This document shows positions 1-4,805 of a stretch of 8,777 bases of DNA, one piece after another. Under the pieces are notes generated by a model. It was not told the DNA's origin. It saw only the letters and a program-made list of their open reading frames with translations, and ran no database searches. Made by a program: the position numbers and the translations under genes. Source of the DNA: Methanosarcinales archaeon (GTDB lineage: Archaea > Halobacteriota > Methanosarcinia > Methanosarcinales > Methanosarcinaceae); assembly GCA_012329085.1 (NCBI GenBank), contig JAAXQB010000310.1, positions 1 through 8,777 of the forward strand, given 5' to 3'. Positions within the stretch are counted from its first letter, which is position 1. Each line of letters opens with the position of its first letter.

Positions 1-47
1 AGAGAACGAGCGTATGAGAAAACCGAAGGTTTTCGACCAAACGAGCG
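1..47 (+). repeat. Hairpin repeat cluster 1 (cut by the window edge)
   Basis: This cluster contains GAACGAGCG, then a perfect 7-bp hairpin (GAAAACC at 18-24, loop GAA, GGTTTTC at 28-34), then ACGAGCG. The layout matches the units at 3045-3089 and, inverted, at 6345-6430. There the same hairpin reads GAAAATC/GATTTTC, so both arms have changed together here (TC/GA to CC/GG). The left part lies outside the window. Confidence 0.75.
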
Positions 48-98
48 TTAGTATATAACTTATAAAGTTATATGATTAGAGAAATTTTTTAATTTCTC
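48..98 (+). repeat. AT palindrome plus hairpin, second half of composite element 1
   Basis: TTAGTATATAAC leads into a perfect 9-bp stem (ATATAACTT, loop ATA, AAGTTATAT). A second hairpin follows (GAGAAATT at 79-86, TTTT, AATTTCTC at 91-98). The order CGAGCG-TTAG-palindrome-hairpin is the same as at 2853-2924. The second hairpin supplies the last codons and stop of the AlkD-like remnant on the other strand, so the element forms the 3' boundary of that gene fragment. Confidence 0.75.
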
Positions 99-253
99 GG
101 ATAATTTCCCATATCTTTAATTGGTACACCTATTGCCCTTTCGCTCGGTATCCCCCTTCTTACAACATTTTTTCTATATTTCTCATTTGTTAATAAATTT
201 AATTCTTCTTCAATTTGTTTTATATTCATAACTTCTCTCAATTTTAACTCCAT
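89..253 (-). pseudogene. N-terminal remnant of an AlkD-like DNA alkylation repair protein
   Basis: This is a 54-codon reading frame from ATG at 253 to TAA at 89-91. Residues 10-30 look helical (IKQIEEELNLLTNEKYRKNV). Residues 32-48 (RRGIPSERAIGVPIKDM) resemble the conserved start of AlkD-like HEAT-repeat alkylation repair proteins, where a Gly-Ile...Gly-Val-x-(Ile/Val) segment precedes the first Leu-Arg helix. Family members run to roughly 200 residues or more; this one stops after about 54. Its final codons (PRN-stop) come from the hairpin at 79-98, so the frame is cut by a repeat element and not by point mutation. A second palindrome at 321-348 lies upstream. The internal ATG at codon 9 (MNIKQ) could be the original start. 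It is almost surely non-functional. Family assignment rests on motif memory only. Confidence 0.55.
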
Positions 254-320
254 TTTTTTCTCTACAACATCTTCTTTACCACTCTTTTTATATTGATATC
301 GAAAATCTATATTTTTTATA

Positions 321-420
321 ATATATAACTTATAATGTTATATACTAAACACTCATTAACGAGTGTATCGTTTCGAACGAGCTTTCAAAAAGAATGATCA
401 TTATCTCGTTTATTAAAGTA
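321..420 (+). repeat. Hairpin repeat cluster 2, downstream of aroE
   Basis: An AT palindrome (ATATAACTT, ATA, ATGTTATAT; one mismatch) at 323-343 is followed by ACTAA and a hairpin (ACACTC at 349-354, GAGTGT at 361-366). A degenerate tail with TCGAACGAGC and TTCAAAAAGAATGA resembles 3194-3233. The cluster lies just beyond the 3' end of aroE on the minus strand and could help terminate its transcript, though I see no clear T-run in that orientation. Confidence 0.6.
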
Positions 421-444
421 TTGTTTATTAATTATATGCCACCA

Positions 445-1290
445 TCATATTGTATGATTGGATAAAACTTCCATAATTTTTACCTTCATTTCATTTACTG
501 GCGGCTCAATTCCTGTCCAAATCTTAAAACTTTCTGCACCTTGATATATAAACATCATTAATCCATTTATACAAATTGCACCTGCTTTTTTTGCTTCTTT
601 TAAAAAACAAGTTTCAAGAGGATTATATACAATATCAAATACAACAAGTTCTTTTCGCATATCCTTTGAATAAGCAATCGTATCATCGATATTAGGGTGC
701 ATTCCAATAGTTGTTGTATTTATTAGTATATCAGCATCTTTTATCAAATCGTTAATGTTATCAAGCCCATGTCCTTTTGCATTCACTCCTTTAACGATAT
801 TAGTATTTGATATATCTTCTGCAAGTTTAATTGCACGAGATTCTGTTCTATTGGCAATTGTTATATTTGCACCATCAAGACCAAATTGAAATCCAAGACC
901 GCGTGCTGCACCCCCTGCACCAACAATAAGTATATTTTTATTTTTTATTTCTATGCCTGCATCCAATAATGATCTTTTTGCACCAATCCCATCTGTATTA
1001 TATCCAATAATCTCATCTTTAAAATCAATCGTATTTACTGCACCAATCTCTTTTGCAATAGAATTCACTTTAATAAATTTAAGTGCCTCTTCTTTTAAAG
1101 GTACTGTGAGATTTACCCCTCCAAATCCCATTGCTTTTGCACCAAGAATTGCATTTTCAAGATTGTTAGGTTTAACTTTAAATGCATGATATGTGCAATC
1201 CATATTAAGCTTTGAGAATGCAACATTATGCATAAGTGGTGAAAGTGAATGCCCTATTGGATCTCCGAATACTCCAAATATTTTTTTCAT
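445..1290 (-). CDS. aroE: Shikimate dehydrogenase (NADP+)
   Basis: Cytosolic enzyme that reduces 3-dehydroshikimate to shikimate with NADPH, in the chorismate pathway to aromatic amino acids. The 281 residues match the usual AroE length. The N-terminal substrate domain has GDPIGHSLSPLMHN (residues 9-22; the two serines bind shikimate), NLTVPLK (60-66; K66 is the expected catalytic lysine), AVN (84-86) and NTDG with D100, the catalytic partner. The Rossmann domain has VGAGGAARG (123-131) and NRT (147-149), which suits NADP+ over NAD+, then NTTTIGMHP. The C-terminal GLMMFIYQGAESF carries the conserved Gln250. All key residues are present. The ATG at 1290 begins directly at the family's first strand (KKIFGVFGDPIGHS). 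No Shine-Dalgarno is visible. It is transcribed away from the genes to its right and appears monocistronic. Its 3' side is a repeat cluster. Confidence 0.96.
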   Translation of the reverse strand: MKKIFGVFGDPIGHSLSPLMHNVAFSKLNMDCTYHAFKVKPNNLENAILGAKAMGFGGVNLTVPLKEEALKFIKVNSIAKEIGAVNTIDFKDEIIGYNTDGIGAKRSLLDAGIEIKNKNILIVGAGGAARGLGFQFGLDGANITIANRTESRAIKLAEDISNTNIVKGVNAKGHGLDNINDLIKDADILINTTTIGMHPNIDDTIAYSKDMRKELVVFDIVYNPLETCFLKEAKKAGAICINGLMMFIYQGAESFKIWTGIEPPVNEMKVKIMEVLSNHTI

Positions 1291-1334
1291 GGTTTAATCA
1301 ATTGTTTTTATTGTAGATAAATTGTAAGGTATTT

Positions 1335-1346
1335 CTATATAATAAT
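1335..1346 (-). promoter_or_regulatory. Possible TATA box of aroE
   Basis: On the minus strand ATTATTATATAG lies about 45-55 nt upstream of the aroE ATG. A transcription start about 25 nt downstream of it would give a leader of roughly 20-25 nt. The region is so AT-rich that this is only a positional guess. Confidence 0.3.
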
Positions 1347-1413
1347 TAATTTATGCATAATCCTAAAAATCATATATCTTAAAAACATACAAAAACAAAT
1401 TGGAAAATTGGAC

Positions 1414-1642
1414 GCAGATAAACGCAGATTGCCAAGATTTTAAAAGCACATTCGGAAAGCTCATTCGGAACGAATGAGCGTATGAGAAAATCTTTGATTC
1501 AGGAAATTCTCAAAGAGAATTTCCTTCTAAAAATTTCTCCTTTGGAGAAATTTTGTTTTCGAACGAATGGGCGAAATAAATAATTAACAAAATAATCCAC
1601 TACATCTTACATAATAAGAAAAACAAATCTGCGTAAATCTAC
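1414..1642. mobile_element. MITE-like element with imperfect terminal inverted repeats
   Basis: The left end GCAGATAAACGCAGATT (1414-1430) and the right end (1626-1642) pair as inverted repeats at 14 of 17 positions. Between them lies the hairpin cluster at 1459-1567 and no gene. The GCAGAT/ACGCAGAT wording resembles a repeat I have met between genes of many prokaryotes, which cannot be checked here. A small non-autonomous element of about 230 bp is one reading. The other is an older repeat pair into which the hairpin cluster later inserted. I could not find a clear target-site duplication. Confidence 0.45.
1446..1572 (+). repeat. Hairpin repeat cluster 3
   Basis: GCACATTCGGAAA is followed by four structures: the signature hairpin (GCTCATTCG at 1459-1467, GAA, CGAATGAGC at 1471-1479); a GAGAAAATC arm; a perfect 11-bp stem (AGGAAATTCTC at 1501-1511, AAA, GAGAATTTCCT at 1515-1525); and another perfect 11-bp stem (AAAATTTCTCC at 1530-1540, TTT, GGAGAAATTTT at 1544-1554). 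It ends with TTTTCGAACGAATGGGCG. Positions 1485-1567 recur at 3119-3201 with a single difference. Confidence 0.85.
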
Positions 1643-1660
1643 ATACTAAATTAGGTAGAA

Positions 1661-1727
1661 GTTATACTTTATATACTACAAGAAAAGAGAAAAAATTTGA
1701 TATAATCAAAAAATTAATTTTTTCTCT
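1661..1727 (+). repeat. Degenerate AT palindrome plus long hairpin
   Basis: GTTATACTTTATATACTA is a shortened, inverted relative of the palindrome at 48-73. A perfect 12-bp stem follows (AGAGAAAAAATT at 1686-1697 with AATTTTTTCTCT at 1716-1727) around an 18-nt loop. This keeps the palindrome-next-to-hairpin arrangement seen at 48-98 and 2877-2924. Confidence 0.55.
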
Positions 1728-1783
1728 AATTTATTTAAAATAAATTGATATTAAATATATCACGCATATAAGTAAAAAATCAA

Positions 1784-1817
1784 ATATCAAATAAAAACCA
1801 TAAATCTATTTATAATA
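1784..1817 (+). repeat. Promoter-region direct repeat, copy 1
   Basis: This 34-bp stretch begins ATATCAAATAAAAACCATAA and matches 2499-2532 at 30 of 34 positions. It contains TTTATAATA, a TATA-like box about 42-50 nt upstream of the ATG at 1859. The two copies lie just upstream of, or over, the starts of the two small genes at 1859 and 2527/2548, so it is probably a shared promoter or operator segment. Confidence 0.55.
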
Positions 1818-1858
1818 AAACATAGGTTGTTAATAACACTAATTTAAATATTAAAAAT

Positions 1859-2404
1859 ATGATTGAACTTCCAAGCAACACTTATATATTTAGAACACGC
1901 CCAGACATATTAAGCTCAGAATCACAATTTAGAGATAATTTAAACATCTCAAATGCGAATAGTGTTATGTTTAATGTACTTGTACTTAAAAATTCCAGTA
2001 TTCTTGTTGAATATGATGCTGTAATATGGAGTAAGGATAAAATTTGGTTTATTGAATATAAAGATTCAAAATCTGCAAATAAGCGAATGAGTGCTAAACG
2101 AGTACAACAAATATCTGATACATCACGGAATATTGCAAGATCTTTTGGTTTTTTAGAATATAATTTTACTGTTGTAGTAAAAGATATTGATGAAATGCGA
2201 CTAAAAGGAACTTCATGTGTTATTCCACTTGAAAATTTGAATGATTTTGAACCTGAATACTCATCATCTTACGAAGAACTTGAATATTTGGATAAATTAA
2301 TTAAAAAATATGAGAATAATGATATTAAAGAAATTTCAAAAGATACTGTGTTATCTAATTTAAATACAGTTCGTTCAATTTTGATAAATAAAAATAAAAA
2401 ATAA
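1859..2404 (+). CDS. Small orphan protein with PD-(D/E)XK / NERD-like nuclease signature
   Basis: 181 residues, predicted soluble, no signal peptide or membrane segment. The middle has the pattern of a PD-(D/E)XK nuclease core. ILVEYDAVIW (48-57) places D53 at the end of a strand. KIWFIEYKDS (61-70) supplies the E66-x-K68 pair on the next strand. RVQQISDTSRNIA (81-93) is a helix with a conserved-type Gln, as in NERD domains. The N-terminal 35 residues and the Lys/Asn-rich C-terminal tail (about 140-181) have no recognisable motif. The ATG at 1859 is the first Met of the frame and has no Shine-Dalgarno, which fits short-leader initiation. It stands alone, with no partner helicase, methylase or toxin-antitoxin gene, so a restriction, repair or element-related role cannot be decided. 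Family call is from residue spacing only; the substrate is unknown. Confidence 0.6.
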   Translation: MIELPSNTYIFRTRPDILSSESQFRDNLNISNANSVMFNVLVLKNSSILVEYDAVIWSKDKIWFIEYKDSKSANKRMSAKRVQQISDTSRNIARSFGFLEYNFTVVVKDIDEMRLKGTSCVIPLENLNDFEPEYSSSYEELEYLDKLIKKYENNDIKEISKDTVLSNLNTVRSILINKNKK

Positions 2405-2408
2405 ATCT

Positions 2409-2442
2409 TTGGCGAATGCCAATTTGTATATAAGTTATATGA
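2409..2442 (+). terminator. Weak hairpin and short palindrome after the nuclease-like gene
   Basis: A 5-bp hairpin (TTGGC at 2409-2413, GAAT, GCCAA at 2418-2422) starts a few bases after the stop codon and runs into TTTG. Next comes GTATATAAGTTATATGA, which equals the palindrome at 50-74 with its middle eight bases removed. It could act as a terminator, but lacks a real T-tract. Confidence 0.3.
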
Positions 2443-2498
2443 AATTACATTTGATTTTGATTAATGATATTGTGTGCCCACATAAAACCAAAAACTTA

Positions 2499-2532
2499 AT
2501 ATCAAATAAGAACCATAAATTTATCTATGATA
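2499..2532 (+). repeat. Promoter-region direct repeat, copy 2
   Basis: This matches 1784-1817 with 4 differences in 34. In copy 1 the segment is clearly upstream of the gene. Here its end covers the ATG at 2527, because the TTTATAATA box of copy 1 corresponds to TCTATGATA. That makes 2527 suspicious as a start codon. Confidence 0.55.
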
Positions 2533-2808
2533 GAAAGTGATGTAGTAATGGCATCAATACCAATACTAGAAATAATAGTATTGATATTGGCAATAATTGT
2601 TGCAGTAGTATTATATAAAATATTAAAAACTGCTACTAAAATGATGATAAATGCAGTCTTAGGCATTATTATTTTAATTATTGCAAATATAATATTTGCT
2701 CTTAACATTCCTTTTAATTGGATTACAATTCTTATATGTGCAATTGCAGGCGTACTTGGTGCAATATTTATCATTCTTTTAAATCTACTTGGAATTGCAT
2801 TTATTTAA
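2527..2808 (+). CDS. BofA-family (PF07441-like) small integral membrane protein
   Basis: 93 residues from ATG 2527, or 86 from ATG 2548. Nearly the whole protein is hydrophobic: segments at about 10-32, 40-60 and 64-90. The central and C-terminal part has the BofA pattern: KMMINAVLGIIILIIANIIF (38-57), then NIPFNWITILICAIAGVLGA (60-79) and a Leu/Ile-rich end. In Bacillus, BofA holds the SpoIVFB protease inactive during pro-sigma-K processing. Archaea lack that pathway, and the role of archaeal members is unknown. Start choice: 2527 lies inside a repeat shared with the promoter of the gene at 1859. ATG 2548 is preceded by AGTGAT at a 6-nt spacing, a partial match to an archaeal GGTGAT ribosome-binding site. 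I favour 2548 and report the longer frame. No protease gene is beside it. Confidence 0.8.
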   Translation: MIESDVVMASIPILEIIVLILAIIVAVVLYKILKTATKMMINAVLGIIILIIANIIFALNIPFNWITILICAIAGVLGAIFIILLNLLGIAFI

Positions 2809-2852
2809 AAAATGACATAAAAGTTCAATAAGTGAAGGTTATTTTTTCAATA

Positions 2853-2924
2853 GCTCATTCGGAACGAATGAGCGTTAGTATATAATTTGTAAAATTATGC
2901 ACTAAGGGAAATATTTAATTTCCC
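2853..2924 (+). repeat. Composite hairpin element 4 (three hairpins in fixed order)
   Basis: In order: the signature hairpin (GCTCATTCG, GAA, CGAATGAGC; 2853-2873); GTTAG; the AT palindrome at 2877-2903, whose core stem ATAATTT/AAATTAT around GTA replaces ATAACTT/AAGTTAT of copy 1; and GGGAAAT at 2906-2912 pairing with ATTTCCC at 2918-2924. This is the same order as 1-98. The C-G to T-A swap in the palindrome stem is compensatory. Confidence 0.85.
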
Positions 2925-2962
2925 ATAAACTCACTTATTTATATTTTTTTATTTTATTTTAT

Positions 2963-2989
2963 AGTATATAACTTATAAAATTATGTACT
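2963..2989 (+). repeat. AT palindrome copy
   Basis: AGTATATAACTT, ATA, AAATTATGTACT: a 12-bp stem with one mismatch and one G-T pair. Here the palindrome precedes a signature-hairpin cluster (3007 onward), as in clusters 2 and 6. Confidence 0.7.
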
Positions 2990-3006
2990 GATGATAATTT
3001 TTAATA

Positions 3007-3201
3007 GCTCATTCGGAAAGCACATTCGGAAAGCTCATTCGGAACGAATGAGCGTATGAGAAAATCTTTGATTTTCGAACGAATGGGCGTAAACACTCAT
3101 TCTTTCAGAATGAGTTTAAGAAAATCTTTGATTCAGGAAATTCTCAAAGAGAATTTCCTTCTAAAAATTTCTCCTTTGGAAAAATTTTGTTTTCGAACGA
3201 A
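3007..3201 (+). repeat. Hairpin repeat cluster 5, the largest in the window
   Basis: Three tandem units of G-C-(T/A)-CATTCGGAAA at 3007-3044 end in the signature hairpin (3033-3053). Then come GAAAATC/GATTTTC around TTT (3060-3076), GAACGAATGGGCG, ACTCATTCT/AGAATGAGT around TTC (3095-3115), AGGAAATTCTC/GAGAATTTCCT around AAA (3135-3159), and AAAATTTCTCC/GGAAAAATTTT around TTT (3164-3188, one mismatch). Positions 3119-3201 repeat 1485-1567. Compared with cluster 3, this copy has about 60 extra bases bounded by a repeated GAAAATCTTTGATT. Confidence 0.85.
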
Positions 3202-3241
3202 CGATTGTTAATGTGTTCTCAAAAAGAATGAACAATACTCT

Positions 3242-3250
3242 CATAAAATA
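3242..3250 (+). promoter_or_regulatory. Possible TATA box of the DUF1616 gene
   Basis: CATAAAATA is centred about 32 nt upstream of the ATG at 3278, the right distance for a leaderless or very short leader archaeal transcript. No Shine-Dalgarno precedes the ATG, which agrees with this. Confidence 0.4.
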
Positions 3251-3277
3251 CAATTAATCGACAACACTATTTTAAAA

Positions 3278-4150
3278 ATGAATAAACTTAAAAACATATT
3301 AAATTTTTTTCCAATAGATTTGAAAATAATTTCAATATATATTCTTTTTACTCTTGTTTTTCTAATTGTGCCCCCATTTAATGAAACTTTTATAAGAATA
3401 ATACTTGGAATACCGATGGTAATTTTTATTCCGGGCTATGTTCTAATAATAGCACTTTTTCCTAAGAAAACCGACCTTTGTAGTATAGAGCGATTAGGAT
3501 TAAGTATTGGTCTTAGTACCACCATTGTTCCACTTATTGGATTAATTTTGAATTTCACACCATGGAGAATTCGTTTCTGGCCGATTGTTACAAGTCTTAT
3601 TTTATTTACTTTTTTGTTAATGCTAGTAGCATTAAAAAGACGCCTCGGCATTCCAGAAGATATGAGATTTGCAATTCAAAGCAAAGAAATTTATTTCAAT
3701 ATTAAAAATGAAATATTTAGCTCAAAAAATAAGATTGATAAAATTCTTACTATTATTTTAGCAATTTCAATTATCACAGCATCAATTGTGTTAGTTTATG
3801 TTATACTTTTTCCAAGACAAGGCGAAACATTCACGGAATTTTACATACTTGGACCCGAGGGCATGGCAATTGATTTTCCAGAAGAGGTTGGAACCTCAAA
3901 ACCAATAAATATAATTATTGGCGTAATTAATAATGAGCATTCCACTCTTAATTATACAATACAAGCGAGAATAAATGATACAATTTATTTTGAGGAAAAG
4001 ATACAATTATCCCATAATGAGAAATGGGAAAATCCAGTAAATTTCAAAATAAATACTACGGGAGATAATTTAAAACTTGAATTTTTATTATTTAAAGAAA
4101 ATAATTTAACACCACATAGAAACTTACATTTATGGATTGATCCAATATAA
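3278..4150 (+). CDS. DUF1616-type membrane protein with extracytoplasmic C-terminal domain
   Basis: 290 residues. The N-terminal half has about four membrane segments (roughly 17-34, 41-61, 75-92, 100-119) with the hallmarks I associate with DUF1616: RIILGIPMVIFIPGYVLIIA (40-59), a following LFP, and ERLGLSIGLS (71-80). A basic loop (KRR, 120-122) and a charged stretch lead to a fifth segment at about 155-178. The remaining 110 residues are hydrophilic, with possible N-glycosylation sequons (NYT, NDT, NTT, NLT), and look like a beta-rich domain outside the membrane. The biochemical function of DUF1616 is unknown; members are common in methanogens and relatives, often near cell-surface genes, but the neighbours here give no such hint. 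It has its own TATA-like box and a hairpin/T-run terminator, so it is probably transcribed alone. No truncation or frameshift is visible. Confidence 0.8.
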   Translation: MNKLKNILNFFPIDLKIISIYILFTLVFLIVPPFNETFIRIILGIPMVIFIPGYVLIIALFPKKTDLCSIERLGLSIGLSTTIVPLIGLILNFTPWRIRFWPIVTSLILFTFLLMLVALKRRLGIPEDMRFAIQSKEIYFNIKNEIFSSKNKIDKILTIILAISIITASIVLVYVILFPRQGETFTEFYILGPEGMAIDFPEEVGTSKPINIIIGVINNEHSTLNYTIQARINDTIYFEEKIQLSHNEKWENPVNFKINTTGDNLKLEFLLFKENNLTPHRNLHLWIDPI

Positions 4151-4230
4151 GTTTTCATAAAATCAAATTTTACTATAAATAGTAATAATAAAATCATTTT
4201 GTAATTCTATAGTTTATAATTAATTTTAAC

Positions 4231-4270
4231 AATATTCAATGTAATTGAATATTTATATTTTTTTTCTTTT
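4231..4270 (+). terminator. Hairpin plus poly-T terminator of the DUF1616 gene
   Basis: A perfect 9-bp stem (AATATTCAA at 4231-4239, TTGAATATT at 4245-4253, loop TGTAA) is followed by TATA, eight T, C and four more T. This is about 80 nt after the stop codon. It is the only hairpin in the window with a strong T-tract, and it is not a member of the repeat families. Confidence 0.65.
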
Positions 4271-4349
4271 AATAACTAATGTTACGCATTGATTAAATTA
4301 TAATTACACCAATCTTTTTATAGTTTATTAAGGTATATTTAAACAAATT

Positions 4350-4588
4350 ATGGATAAAAATTTATTGGAATTATATGTAGATTTTTCTTTTAGCTCTTTT
4401 GGTTAAACAACAGCAACGCATGCCTTATAAATCTTTTAGATAAGACAGCCAGTCATGATAAAATCACTCGTTTTTTATCAAGTTCTGACTTTAATTCCAT
4501 TGAATTGTAGTCTTTAGTTAAACCTACAATACGCTTTATTGAATCCGAAAATAGAGTTATTATTATAGAAGATACAATTCAAGAATTT
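4350..4588 (+). pseudogene. N-terminal remnant of an IS4-type DDE transposase
   Basis: From ATG 4350 the frame reads MDKNLLELYVDFSFSSFG, then TAA (4404) where Gln is expected, then TTAT. After a frameshift it continues with LINLLDKTASHDKITRFLSS, SDFNSIEL, a TAG in place of Trp, then SLVKPTIRFIESENRVIIIE and DTIQEF. This closely follows the N-terminal region I remember for a widespread IS4-like transposase: SSFxQTTAT, LSxLLDxxxSHDxITRFLS, LWxLVKPxxR, and a first-Asp segment IxDDTIEEKPY. Here the Asp segment reads EDTIQE. The gene thus carries two nonsense codons and one frameshift, and stops right after the first catalytic region. The palindrome element begins at 4587-4589, so the break coincides with the repeat. 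Everything downstream of DTIQEF is missing. Not functional. Confidence 0.75.
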
Positions 4589-4643
4589 AGTATATAACTT
4601 TATAAGTCATATATAACGCACATTCTCCTTCGAAGGATGTGTT
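4587..4643 (+). repeat. Hairpin repeat cluster 6, abutting the transposase remnant
   Basis: TTAGTATATAAC opens an AT palindrome (ATATAACTT, TAT, AAGTCATAT; one mismatch). AACGCACATTC...GGATGTGTT follows, where CACAT (4619-4623) pairs with ATGTG (4637-4641) around the palindrome CCTTCGAAGG. The palindrome-then-hairpin order equals that of cluster 2. It starts exactly where the transposase reading frame stops matching. Confidence 0.65.
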
Positions 4644-4757
4644 AATAAAAAAAGAATAGATTTTAGCAAAATACATGAAAGATGAAATGGTGTTAATAAA
4701 AAAATCTTTGTAAATACTGCGAAAAGCTTGCAAATACAAGATTTAAAGAACGAATGC

Positions 4758-4772
4758 TAAATTATAATATAG
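4758..4772 (+). promoter_or_regulatory. Possible TATA box of hisS
   Basis: TAAATTATAATATAG lies about 35-48 nt before the hisS ATG. A start about 25 nt downstream would give a leader of about 15 nt. There is no Shine-Dalgarno before the ATG. Confidence 0.35.
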
Positions 4773-4805
4773 GAATATACATACAGAAAAAAAGAAATTA
4801 AAAAA

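Noticed and set aside
436..460. Similar stop-codon context of aroE and hisS (ATATGATGGTG)
   Set aside because: An 11-base match at two gene ends in very AT-rich sequence; flanks do not extend the similarity convincingly.
953..1189. 78-codon plus-strand frame inside aroE
   Set aside because: It is the antisense shadow of a strongly supported aroE and has no independent motif.
1827..1862. AACACTA...TTAAAA motif just before the ATGs at 1859 and 3278 as a shared regulatory site
   Set aside because: The match is short, gapped and composed mostly of A and T, so it is not distinguishable from chance.
2502..2774. 90-codon minus-strand frame over the BofA-family gene
   Set aside because: It is hydrophobic only because it mirrors the real membrane gene; the plus-strand frame carries the family pattern.
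4639..4704. Direct repeat GTGTTAATAAAAAAA at 4639-4653 and 4690-4704 as a target-site duplication
   Set aside because: It is dominated by an A-run and encloses only 36 bp with no element-like structure.
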